A stretch of 15,210 bases of DNA from Phycisphaerales bacterium (GTDB lineage: Bacteria > Planctomycetota > Phycisphaerae > Sedimentisphaerales > Anaerohalosphaeraceae). A model generated the notes under the pieces. That model was not told the origin of the DNA. It saw only the letters and a list, made by a program, of their open reading frames with translations, and did no database searches. This document shows, in pieces, positions 5,158 to 13,121 of the stretch. The position numbers and the translations under genes are program-made. The number at the start of each line of letters is the position of its first letter. Positions within the stretch are counted from its first letter, which is position 1. The stretch lies in assembly GCA_011055475.1 (NCBI GenBank), contig DSDH01000017.1, positions 1 to 15,210 on the forward strand. Direction: 5' to 3'.

Positions 5158-7460
5158 GCTCCGGCCCCCGCGTTTGCATCGTCGGCATCCCTCTTCTCGG
5201 AGGCTTCGTCCGATTCCGCAGTCTCCTCGACGAACGACTCCTCCACGGCCGGCTTGAGCTCCATCCGCTTGGCGATATTCTCCGGCGTGAAGTGCACCAC
5301 CGCCAGGGCGTTGGCCGTCTGTGCGTCGAGCTCCAGCGCGGTCAGTCCCTTGGCCAGCACGTAGCCCTGTCGGGTGACGGGCCGGCGGCTGACCTCCTTG
5401 ACCACGTAGGTCGACCAGGACGCCGGGAACGAGAGAACCTCCTTGAGGTTCTCGGCCCTGTTGCGGTTGGGCCCCAGCAGTTCGACCAACCGGTCGAGCA
5501 ACTCGTTGGTCCGTCGCATCTCGGCGACCCACGGGGCCGCTCTCGCATCACTCTCGGCCAACGTCGCGGCCGCCTCGATATCGGCCGGCGTCCGCCGTTC
5601 ACGATCCCGCAATGAGTCGATGCGGAGAGGCGGCTTGGCCGGGTTGTCGCCCTCGGCCTTGGCGTACTTCTCATTATACGCCTTGATCGCCGCGTCCCAG
5701 TCGCCGTCCTGGATCATGCCGACGAATTCCTCGGCCCGCTGCGTGGTGAGCGGGGTGGCCTTGATCCGCTTGACGTCCTCGATCAGGCGGTCCTTCAGGC
5801 GAAAGACGTCGTTCCCGGTCGGCGAGTCGTTGAGCACCACGCCGCGCGTGCTGTACTCCACGTCAATGCCCGCGGGCACCTCGGCCGGCTTGACCGCCAC
5901 GATCCGCACGATCGCGGTCATCTGCGTGTTCTCCGTAAAGCGATCCTTGAGCGGGCCGATGTTCGCCCAAGGCACCGGCGGCGAGCCCTCAAACCGATCC
6001 AAATGCGTCTCGGCCAACGGCTCAACGGCGAACACCAGCTTGGCCAGCCGAACCGGCATGCGGGCTTGCCCCTGCAGGCTCAATTGGCTCAATGTCGCGT
6101 CGGCCGCCAGATCGGTCGAGCTCAGGAGCCCCGTCTTTCCAGTGTGCATCTCGACACCGTGCGCGGCCCCCACCTGCTGCGCGATCACCCCATAGTCCGC
6201 CGCCCGCTTGGCCAGCTCCTCGGCCGTGACCGTCTGCGGGTCGAGCCCCACGAACGGCGCCTCGGCCTGCGTGCGGGCCTCGTTAATAATCATGTCCGCC
6301 GTGCGGTTGGCCTTGCGGCGATGCAGGATCGTCTCGATCTGCGAGGCCACCTCCGGATAGCTCTTGATCCGCGTGGTGGCGGCATCCGGATCGTTCGGAT
6401 CGGCCGGAAGCGTCTCCTGGAAGATGTGTCGGTATTCCTCGGCGTTCTTGTTGTTCTGGTAGAAGGCCTCCATCTCCTCCGGACCGGGCGGCGCGACCAC
6501 GGCGCGGACGTCGGCGTGGCGAACGAGCAGGTACTCCAATTGCACCCGAGCGGGCAGCTTGTAGCCCAGCCCGTGGGGGTTCTCCGGCGTGGGCCGGCCC
6601 GGCAGCACGTCTTTGAAGGTGTTTAATTGATCTTGCAGTTCCTTTTCGGTCGGTTCTTCGACCTGATCCAGAAAGTGGTCGGCCTCGAACGCGACAAAGG
6701 CGGCGCTGATCCGCTCGCCGGCGACCTCGACCATCGCCTGACCCTTGCGGGCCACGTGGGCCTGGATTTGAGCGACCGTCACATCCTCCCCGACCGTCAC
6801 CATCCGGGCGTAATTGAGCACCGCCAGCAATCGTGCAAACGTGTCCAGGATGCGATCCTCGGGGAGGCGATCGCGCTCGATCATCAGGCGAACCAGTTGG
6901 TCGGCGGTCACACCCGGTTGCCCCTCGGGTCCGGGATACAGTTGCGGCACCAGCACCTTCAGCGTCTGAGTCGCCTCGGCCCGCGAGACCACGCATCCGG
7001 CCTGAGCCGCCTCGGCCGTCAGCAGAATCCAGGCCCGGGGCCCAAGCCCGGTCTCCGTGGTGAACGCCTGATCCAACTGCTCACTGCTCAGCGGCACTTG
7101 CCCGCGCATCCGCGCCATCTGCAACTGTTCATACAAGTCCGCCGCGTCGGCCGCGTCACCGAACAAAAGGTGCCCCAGCATCAGGGCGCACAGATCCGGT
7201 CCCAGCGCCGAGCGCTTGACGCCCAGGAACAGGGGCATCTGTAACCGCTGCAGGATCAGAAGGTCCTGTTCGGCGGTCTGTATGTCACGCGGCGTGATCT
7301 TTCCGCCGCGATACGTCCAGATCGGTTTGGTCCCCGAATCGCCCAACTGCATCAGCAGCGTTTGCAGCGCATAGCCTCCCACGAACGAGACCATGATGAA
7401 GATCACGACGAAGGCCATGAGCTTGCGGTTGTTCTTGCGCATCCATTTAACGATGTTCAT
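5154..7460 (-). CDS. PpiD/SurA-like membrane-anchored chaperone, no visible parvulin domain
   Basis: This 768-residue protein begins MNIVKWMRKNNRKLMAFVVI, a short basic head followed by one transmembrane helix at about residues 14-34. The rest would lie outside the cytoplasm. The topology and the N-terminal region matching SurA_N-type helices (DIQTAEQDLLILQRL and following) resemble PpiD, which helps outer-envelope and secreted proteins fold. I cannot find a parvulin signature such as a GGDLGW-type block, so peptidyl-prolyl isomerase activity is doubtful. The mid and C-terminal regions are helical, and the tail from about residue 745 is acidic and Ala-rich. The start at 7460 was chosen because AAGGA lies about 9 nt upstream and the helix follows at once. 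An upstream in-frame ATG at 7535 lies in or upstream of the promoter and is rejected. The gene leads the minus-strand cluster and overlaps the next start by 4 nt. Confidence 0.82.
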   Translation of the reverse strand: MNIVKWMRKNNRKLMAFVVIFIMVSFVGGYALQTLLMQLGDSGTKPIWTYRGGKITPRDIQTAEQDLLILQRLQMPLFLGVKRSALGPDLCALMLGHLLFGDAADAADLYEQLQMARMRGQVPLSSEQLDQAFTTETGLGPRAWILLTAEAAQAGCVVSRAEATQTLKVLVPQLYPGPEGQPGVTADQLVRLMIERDRLPEDRILDTFARLLAVLNYARMVTVGEDVTVAQIQAHVARKGQAMVEVAGERISAAFVAFEADHFLDQVEEPTEKELQDQLNTFKDVLPGRPTPENPHGLGYKLPARVQLEYLLVRHADVRAVVAPPGPEEMEAFYQNNKNAEEYRHIFQETLPADPNDPDAATTRIKSYPEVASQIETILHRRKANRTADMIINEARTQAEAPFVGLDPQTVTAEELAKRAADYGVIAQQVGAAHGVEMHTGKTGLLSSTDLAADATLSQLSLQGQARMPVRLAKLVFAVEPLAETHLDRFEGSPPVPWANIGPLKDRFTENTQMTAIVRIVAVKPAEVPAGIDVEYSTRGVVLNDSPTGNDVFRLKDRLIEDVKRIKATPLTTQRAEEFVGMIQDGDWDAAIKAYNEKYAKAEGDNPAKPPLRIDSLRDRERRTPADIEAAATLAESDARAAPWVAEMRRTNELLDRLVELLGPNRNRAENLKEVLSFPASWSTYVVKEVSRRPVTRQGYVLAKGLTALELDAQTANALAVVHFTPENIAKRMELKPAVEESFVEETAESDEASEKRDADDANAGAGA

Positions 7461-7512
7461 TCTCTCGGTTCCTTTCCGGAAGGACACCCACTGCACCCGG
7501 CGAAACCGACAC

Positions 7513-7540
7513 AGTATAGGTCGCCGTCGGACCATTGCAA
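7513..7540 (-). promoter_or_regulatory. Candidate promoter of the PpiD-like operon
   Basis: On the minus strand, TTGCAA (7540-7535), a 16-nt spacer and TATACT (7518-7513) match the sigma70 consensus at 4 of 6 and 5 of 6 positions. Transcription would start near 7506, giving a leader of about 46 nt. The -35 hexamer is itself a palindrome and is also the best -35 for the divergent GTPase gene. Confidence 0.55.
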
Positions 7541-7563
7541 GGAAAATGCGCCTGCCCTACAAT
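7535..7563 (+). promoter_or_regulatory. Candidate promoter of the MnmE-like GTPase gene
   Basis: TTGCAA (7535-7540), a 17-nt spacer and TACAAT (7558-7563) form a good sigma70-type promoter (4 of 6 and 5 of 6 matches). The leader to the ATG at 7606 would be about 36 nt and holds the ribosome site GGAGAGG at 7590-7596. The -35 is shared with the divergent promoter. Confidence 0.55.
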
Positions 7564-7605
7564 CCATCCGAAACCATCCTGTCAAGTGCGGAGAGGTGTC
7601 ACAGA

Positions 7606-8850
7606 ATGCCGTCATGCATCGAGCCCTCATCGTCCCGGCGCTGCGCCGCCTGCGTGACCACGGCCAAGGGGCCGGCGGCCATCGCGACGATCGAATTGCA
7701 TGGCCGCGATGCGCCGGCCGTCCTCGATGCGGTCTTTCGATCCACCTCGGGTCGGGCGGGCCCGACCCCGCCCGGTCAGGTCGCCGTCGGCTGGATCATC
7801 GACGGTTCCCAACGCGTGGACCAGGTGGTCCTGGCCTGCGAGGACCCCGACCGGTGGGCGATTCACTGCCATGGCAGTCCGCTGCTTGTCGAGCGGATCG
7901 TGGGCCTTCTGATCCGCTGGGGAGTGCGCATCGTACCTTTCGAGGTCGCCCTGGCCGAGCGATTTGCCGCCGAGGGCCTGGACCCGATCGGCATCGAGGC
8001 CCGCTTGGCGCAGGCCCGTGCGGTGACCCTTGACGGGGTTCGGCGGATCGCGAGTCAACCGACGTCGGGGCTGGGCGCCTGGGCCCGTGGCCTCGTGAGC
8101 AGCCTGGACGAAATCGAGCTTGATGATTTGCGCCGCTGCTGTCGCGAGGTGCTCGCCCGGAGCCGCGTGGCCGCCTGGATGCTCCGACCGTGTATCGTCG
8201 CGATTATCGGACCCCCCAACAGCGGCAAGAGCACCCTCCTCAACGCCCTGGCGGGCCGGACGCTGGCCCTTGTTGCCGATTACCCCGGAACCACCCGCGA
8301 CTACGTCACCGCCACGTGTCACCTGGGGTCGCTGGTCCTGGAACTCACCGACACCGCCGGCCTGGAGGTCCCGTCGCCATCCGCCAACGAACCGGATCAG
8401 GCGGCCCAGGAGCATACCCGGCGTGTCATCGAGCGCGCGGACCTGCTGGTATGGGTCGCCGATGCCGCCGCCCAGGGGCCGGCCCCCATCCGTCCGCCTG
8501 CAGCGGAGGCGCCCGCGATCTTGGTCTGGAACAAGACCGATCTTGTGCCCGCACCCGCGGGGGCGCCCAAAGCATCCGGCTGGGCCGAGACGGTGGGCCT
8601 CAGCGCCCTGACCGGGCAAGGCCTGGACCGACTCGCCGAGGCGATCCGGCGGATCACAACCGGCCCGGCCATCCCGTCGGATGCACCTGTTGTTTTTACC
8701 GATCGTCAGCGGCACCTGGTCGAGCAGCTCGCCGTCGCTCCGAGTCGCGCTGTGGCCCGCGATCTGCTCAAGACCTTGCTCGAAGGGCCGCTCGGGGGCG
8801 ACGCAGACCGGTGCGACCCCGGCCCGAACCCCTCGGCTGGGCGGTTGTAA
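7606..8850 (+). CDS. Divergent MnmE/TrmE-like GTPase lacking the C-terminal catalytic Cys motif
   Basis: This is a 414-residue GTPase of the TrmE-Era family. All G motifs are intact: G1 GPPNSGKST (202-210), G2 TTRD (229-232), G3 DTAG (249-252), G4 NKTD (309-312) and G5 SAL (333-335). The N-terminal third aligns by eye with the MnmE folate-binding domain: TTAKGPAAIATIELHG resembles the opening strand, and HCHGSPLLVERI the HGG block. The conserved GEFT...FLNGK region is degenerate and the helical domain is short. Canonical MnmE ends in a Cys-containing FC(I/V)GK motif used with MnmG to modify the tRNA wobble uridine. This protein instead ends in a Pro/Gly-rich tail (DPGPNPSAGRL). It may be a paralogue without tRNA-modifying activity, or a lineage-specific variant. 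The start ATG has GGAGAGG 9 nt upstream. mutS follows 123 nt downstream in the same direction. Confidence 0.82.
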   Translation: MPSCIEPSSSRRCAACVTTAKGPAAIATIELHGRDAPAVLDAVFRSTSGRAGPTPPGQVAVGWIIDGSQRVDQVVLACEDPDRWAIHCHGSPLLVERIVGLLIRWGVRIVPFEVALAERFAAEGLDPIGIEARLAQARAVTLDGVRRIASQPTSGLGAWARGLVSSLDEIELDDLRRCCREVLARSRVAAWMLRPCIVAIIGPPNSGKSTLLNALAGRTLALVADYPGTTRDYVTATCHLGSLVLELTDTAGLEVPSPSANEPDQAAQEHTRRVIERADLLVWVADAAAQGPAPIRPPAAEAPAILVWNKTDLVPAPAGAPKASGWAETVGLSALTGQGLDRLAEAIRRITTGPAIPSDAPVVFTDRQRHLVEQLAVAPSRAVARDLLKTLLEGPLGGDADRCDPGPNPSAGRL

Positions 8851-8872
8851 AACGACCCGCCACGCATATAAT
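8845..8872 (+). promoter_or_regulatory. Candidate mutS promoter
   Basis: TTGTAA (8845-8850), a 16-nt spacer and a perfect TATAAT (8867-8872) lie at the end of the GTPase gene; the GTPase stop codon forms part of the -35. The leader to mutS would be about 95 nt and contains a 5-bp inverted repeat (CCACC, A, GGTGG at 8926-8936). mutS can therefore probably be expressed independently of the upstream gene. Confidence 0.55.
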
Positions 8873-8973
8873 CGACGCGCCGTCCCACCGAGGGGAACCA
8901 GGCGCCGGATGCGTCCCGCAGGCGGCCACCAGGTGGGCCGACCGCGATCACAGCCGACACGGCGGAACCAACG

Positions 8974-11598
8974 ATGACCCAGACGAACCAAAAACTGACC
9001 CCGGCGATGCAGCAGTTTCACCGGTTCAAGCAGAAGTACCCCGATGCGATTCTCTTTTTCCGGATGGGAGACTTTTACGAGACGTTTTATGAGGATGCTC
9101 GGATCTGCTCGCAGGTGCTGGGGCTGGCCCTGACCAGCCGCAGCAAAGGCGATGCGGCCATCCCCCTGGCCGGCGTGCCCTATCACGCGGTGGACAACTA
9201 CCTCAAGAAGATGCTCCAGGCCGGCTACAAGGTGGCCGTCTGTGAGCAGGTCGAGGACCCCAAGCAGGCCAAGGGCGTCGTCAAGCGGGACGTGGTCCGC
9301 ATCGTCACCCCCGGCACGCTCACCGATGAGATGCTGCTGGACGACCGCGAGGACAACTTCCTGGCGGCCGTCGTCACCGGGCCCCGTCAAAACGCCATGG
9401 CCTGGGTGGATATCAGCACGGGCCATTTCTTCGTCCAGGAGGTCCATCCCAAGCACGTCATTGACGAACTGCTGCGTCTGGCCCCGAAGGAGGTCCTCCT
9501 GCCCGAGGCGGGCCGCGAGTTGTTCGCCGCCGAGAGCCGCCGCTGGGCCGAGCAGGTCCGCACGCTCACCGGCGCCCTGGTGACCGAGCGGCCCGGCTGG
9601 TATTTCGACCCGCACACCGCCCGCAGCCGCCTGCTGCGGCATTTCGGCACGGCCACGCTCGAGGGTTTCGGCATCGGCGACGACGATCCCGGCATCGCCG
9701 CGGCCGGGGCGGTCCTCGAATACCTGGATGAAACGCAGAAGACCGCGCTTGGCCACGTCCGCACGATCCAGAAGGTCGAGCGGTCGCAATTCCTGCAGAT
9801 CGACCCGGCCAGCCTCCGCTCGCTCGAGGTCCTGCGGACGATCCGCACCGAGAGCACCCGCGGCACGCTCGTCGAATGCCTGGATCAGACGCTCACGCCC
9901 ATGGGCGCCCGCATGTTGCGTCGCTGGCTGTGCATGCCGCTGCGGGACGTGGGAGCGATTGAGCTGCGGCAGGACGCCGTCGCCGAATTGGCGGGCGACG
10001 AGCGGCGGTGCAACCGGCTGCGGGAATTGTTGCAGTCCGTCGCCGACCTGGAGCGGATCGCCGCGCGGATCAGCACCCTCCGCGCCGGACCCAAGGACCT
10101 GGTATGCCTGGGCGCGACGTTGCGACGGGCCCCCGAACTGCGCGGGGCCCTGAGCGAGTGTAGCGCGGATCGGCTCATGGACCTGTGCCGTCGGTGCGAT
10201 GGGATGGACGACCTGGCCGATCTGCTCGAGCGGGCGATCGACCCGGAGGGCCCTAACCGACTGACCGATGGCGGCGTGATCCGGTCCGGCTTCGATCCGG
10301 AGCTGGACCGCCTGCGGGGCATCGGCCGTGATGGTCGCGACTGGCTGGCCGCCTTCCAGCAGAAACAGATCGAAACCACCGGAATCGCCAACCTCAAGGT
10401 CGGCTACAACAAGGTTTTCGGCTACTATATCGAGGTGCCCCGCTCGCAATCCGACACCGTGCCCGCCCACTACGTCCGCAAGCAGACCATCAAGAACGCC
10501 GAGCGCTACATCACCGACGAGTTAAAGATCTACGAAACCGACGTGCTCGGGGCCCGCGAACGGGCCCTGGCCCTGGAGCAGCAACTCTTCGAGCAGGTCC
10601 GCGGCCAAGCCGCCGAATACGTTGCTCGCATCCAGGCCCTGGCCGATGTGATCGCCACGCTGGATTGCCTGGCCTGCTTCGCGTACACCGCCCGCCGCCG
10701 TCGCTACACGCGGCCGCGGGTCACCGAGGACCGCACGCTGATCATCCGGGGCGGCTGTCACCCGGTCCTGGCCGAGGCGATGGGCTCGGAGTTCGTGCCC
10801 AACGACCTCGAAATCGGCGGCGAGCACGGGGACGTGATGATCCTGACCGGGCCCAACATGGCCGGCAAGAGCACCTTTATCCGCCAGGTGGCGCTGCTGG
10901 TGCTCATGGCCCAGGCCGGCTCGTTCATCCCCGCCGAGGAGGCCCACGTCGGCCTGGTCGACCGCATCTTCACCCGCGTCGGCGCGGCGGATGAACTGCT
11001 GCGGGGCCAGTCCACCTTCATGGTGGAAATGACCGAGGCCGCCAACATCGTCAACAACGCCACGGACCGCTCGCTGGTGGTCCTCGACGAGGTGGGCCGC
11101 GGTACGAGCACCTACGATGGGTTGAGCCTGGCCTGGGCCATCACCGAGCACGTCGCCAACCACGTCCGCTGCCGCACGCTGTTCGCCACGCATTATCACC
11201 AGCTCACCGAGCTGGGCCAGTTGCTGGTCAACGTGCGGAACTACAACGTCGCCGTTCGCGAATGGCAGGGCTCGGTCGTGTTCCTGCACAAGATCGTGCC
11301 CGGCGGCACGGACAAGTCCTATGGCATCCACGTCGCCCGGCTGGCGGGCCTGCCCCGCGAGCTCACCCGACGCGCCCAGGAGGTGCTGGAGGACCTGGAG
11401 AGCACCTTCGTCCGCGAGGCCGCCGGCGACCGGCTGGCCCGCGAACGCACCGCGCCGGATACGCTTTTCGTCGAACAGCACAAGTCCGTCCTCGACCGCC
11501 TGGCCTCCGTCGACGTTAACCAGCTCACCCCCATCGAGGCCATCAACCTGCTCAACGAAATCCGGCAGCAGCTTTCAAATCCGCAGACAAGGAGCTGA
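8974..11598 (+). CDS. mutS: DNA mismatch repair protein MutS
   Basis: This 874-residue MutS has the usual length for bacterial MutS1. The protein recognises base mismatches and short loops and starts methyl-directed or nick-directed repair with MutL in the cytoplasm. The N-terminal mismatch-recognition domain has the Phe-x-Glu motif at Phe34-Tyr35-Glu36 in MGDFYETF, and begins with the typical TPAMQQFHRFKQKYPD. The ATPase domain has Walker A GPNMAGKST (627-635) and Walker B VVLDEVGRGTST with Asp705-Glu706. The signature FATHYHQLTEL and the composite-site helix region (TFMVEMTEAANI) are intact. The C-terminal end (LTPIEAINLLNEIRQQL) is the normal tail. The start at ATG 8974 has only a weak GGCGGA upstream, but it gives the expected N-terminus. 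No MutL gene is in the window. Confidence 0.98.
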   Translation: MTQTNQKLTPAMQQFHRFKQKYPDAILFFRMGDFYETFYEDARICSQVLGLALTSRSKGDAAIPLAGVPYHAVDNYLKKMLQAGYKVAVCEQVEDPKQAKGVVKRDVVRIVTPGTLTDEMLLDDREDNFLAAVVTGPRQNAMAWVDISTGHFFVQEVHPKHVIDELLRLAPKEVLLPEAGRELFAAESRRWAEQVRTLTGALVTERPGWYFDPHTARSRLLRHFGTATLEGFGIGDDDPGIAAAGAVLEYLDETQKTALGHVRTIQKVERSQFLQIDPASLRSLEVLRTIRTESTRGTLVECLDQTLTPMGARMLRRWLCMPLRDVGAIELRQDAVAELAGDERRCNRLRELLQSVADLERIAARISTLRAGPKDLVCLGATLRRAPELRGALSECSADRLMDLCRRCDGMDDLADLLERAIDPEGPNRLTDGGVIRSGFDPELDRLRGIGRDGRDWLAAFQQKQIETTGIANLKVGYNKVFGYYIEVPRSQSDTVPAHYVRKQTIKNAERYITDELKIYETDVLGARERALALEQQLFEQVRGQAAEYVARIQALADVIATLDCLACFAYTARRRRYTRPRVTEDRTLIIRGGCHPVLAEAMGSEFVPNDLEIGGEHGDVMILTGPNMAGKSTFIRQVALLVLMAQAGSFIPAEEAHVGLVDRIFTRVGAADELLRGQSTFMVEMTEAANIVNNATDRSLVVLDEVGRGTSTYDGLSLAWAITEHVANHVRCRTLFATHYHQLTELGQLLVNVRNYNVAVREWQGSVVFLHKIVPGGTDKSYGIHVARLAGLPRELTRRAQEVLEDLESTFVREAAGDRLARERTAPDTLFVEQHKSVLDRLASVDVNQLTPIEAINLLNEIRQQLSNPQTRS

Positions 11599-11810
11599 TT
11601 TTTGGCCCTGGCACCTATAGCTGGCCTGTGGTATTGTGGTGCATTGTGGTCCGGACAGGATGCCGCGGCCGGGTTGCAGGCACATTGGAGCGTGCGCCGA
11701 GCAGGGGAACACGTCCACTGCCGATCAACCAACCTGATGCGACGTTGGAACCGGCACCTGTCCGAAAACTATGGTTTCCGTCCACCAGAGTGCTGAGGAC
11801 GTAGAACGGC
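11599..11810. other. 212-nt gap between mutS and the methyltransferase
   Basis: No gene is supported here. It holds a tandem 10-mer (GTATTGTGGT then GCATTGTGGT, 11631-11650) and an inverted repeat CCAAC/GTTGG (11729-11733 and 11744-11748). A weak promoter candidate for the methyltransferase is TTGGAA (11745-11750), 19-nt spacer, TATGGT (11770-11775). The inverted repeat overlaps that -35, as an operator would. No clear terminator for mutS is seen. Confidence 0.4.
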
Positions 11811-13106
11811 ATGGGCACACGGCTGCATAACGGCATCGCCAACAAACTCCGTGCGACAGATCAGCCGATTCATGACTGGTACAGGTTTGTGCTGTCATTT
11901 CCGCCACATCTGGTACGGGATTTCCTGGACCGATTCGGCGTGGGGCCCGGCCACATGGTCCTGGATCCCTTCTGTGGGACGGGGACCACCATCGTGGAAT
12001 GCAAGAAGATGGGAATCCCCAGTCGCGGCATTGAGGCGGTTCCGATGTCGCACTTCGCGTGTTCCGTGAAGACCGAGTGGACCGTCGATCCGGATGCGCT
12101 GCGTACGGAGGCACAGGCGATTCATGACCGTGCGCTGCGGCGGCTGGAGTCGGAGGGCCTGTCGGATGTGCCTCTGGAGTTGCGGCTTTCGTCAGAGCTG
12201 AAGCCGCTGCGAACGTTGCCCGCCGAGAAGATGCGCCTGATCCTGAAGAACTCCATCAGTCCACTGCCCCTGCACAAGGCCCTGTTGCTTCATGAGGAAA
12301 TTGAACAGTCCCGCTCGCAGGCTGTGGGGCACCTGAAGCTGGCCTTCGCCAAGGCGGTGGTGGAATCGGCCAGCAATCTCCATTTCGGCCCGGAGGTGGG
12401 GGTCAGAAAACCCAAGCGGGATGCACCGATGCTCGACCCGTGGCTTCGGCAGGTGCGGCGGATGGCTGAGGACCTTCAGGACCATGTGGCCCAAGCGGCC
12501 GTCCCGGCGACAGTGGTGTTCGGCGATGCCCGAAGGCCCAGCGCGTACGTGGCCCCGGCGTCGGTGGACTTCGTGTTCACGTCGCCGCCGTACCCGAACG
12601 AGAAGGATTACACCCGAACCACGCGCCTGGAATCGGTGCTCCTGGGATTTCTGGCGGACATGAAGCAACTGCGTGACCTGAAGAAGGGCTTGTTGCGATC
12701 CAACACGCGGAACGTGTACAAGGAAGACGACGACGATCAACATATCGCGGAGTACAACAAGGTCGTCGATATCGCCGAGCGGATCGAGCGACGTCGCATC
12801 GAAATGGGGAAAACGTCGGGGTTTGAGCGGCTTTACGCCCGTGTGACGAAGTTGTATTTCGGCGGAATGTACCGGCATTTGGCGGATCTGCGCCGCGTGC
12901 TCAAGCCCGGGGCCGTCCTGGCCTACGTGGTCGGCGATCAGGCATCGTATCTGCGGATCATGATTCGAACGGGCCACCTGCTTGCCGAGATCGCCGAATC
13001 GCTCGGTTACACGCCCTTGGGGATTGACCTGTTTCGGACGCGTCTGGCGACGGCCACGAAAGAGCAACTCAACGAGGAGGTGGTCCTGTTGCGATGGGAT
13101 GGATGA
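11811..13106 (+). CDS. Site-specific DNA amino-methyltransferase (m4C or m6A)
   Basis: This 431-residue methyltransferase transfers a methyl group from S-adenosylmethionine to an exocyclic amino group of a DNA base. The SAM-binding motif I is VLDPFCGTGTT (Asp52 to Thr60) and the catalytic motif IV is TSPPY (257-261). The TSPPY form is most often found in N4-cytosine enzymes but does not exclude N6-adenine. The order is motif I, about 200 residues, then motif IV. That is the reverse of the beta-type N6_N4_Mtase order and resembles the alpha arrangement, where the intervening part holds target recognition. The N-terminal HDWYRFVLSFPPHLVRDFL is likely the motif X-like region. The ATG has GAGGA about 11 nt upstream; an alternative start is not obvious. 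A nuclease-like gene follows after 15 nt, so this is the protective half of a restriction-modification pair. The recognition sequence is unknown. Confidence 0.9.
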   Translation: MGTRLHNGIANKLRATDQPIHDWYRFVLSFPPHLVRDFLDRFGVGPGHMVLDPFCGTGTTIVECKKMGIPSRGIEAVPMSHFACSVKTEWTVDPDALRTEAQAIHDRALRRLESEGLSDVPLELRLSSELKPLRTLPAEKMRLILKNSISPLPLHKALLLHEEIEQSRSQAVGHLKLAFAKAVVESASNLHFGPEVGVRKPKRDAPMLDPWLRQVRRMAEDLQDHVAQAAVPATVVFGDARRPSAYVAPASVDFVFTSPPYPNEKDYTRTTRLESVLLGFLADMKQLRDLKKGLLRSNTRNVYKEDDDDQHIAEYNKVVDIAERIERRRIEMGKTSGFERLYARVTKLYFGGMYRHLADLRRVLKPGAVLAYVVGDQASYLRIMIRTGHLLAEIAESLGYTPLGIDLFRTRLATATKEQLNEEVVLLRWDG

Positions 13107-13121
13107 ATCCAGGAGATCGGA

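Noticed and set aside
7627..10470. A 947-codon open frame antisense to the GTPase gene and mutS
   Set aside because: It runs opposite two clearly real genes, spans their boundary, has a low-complexity Gly/Arg/His/Leu composition and no domain. Long antisense frames are expected from GC-rich codon usage.
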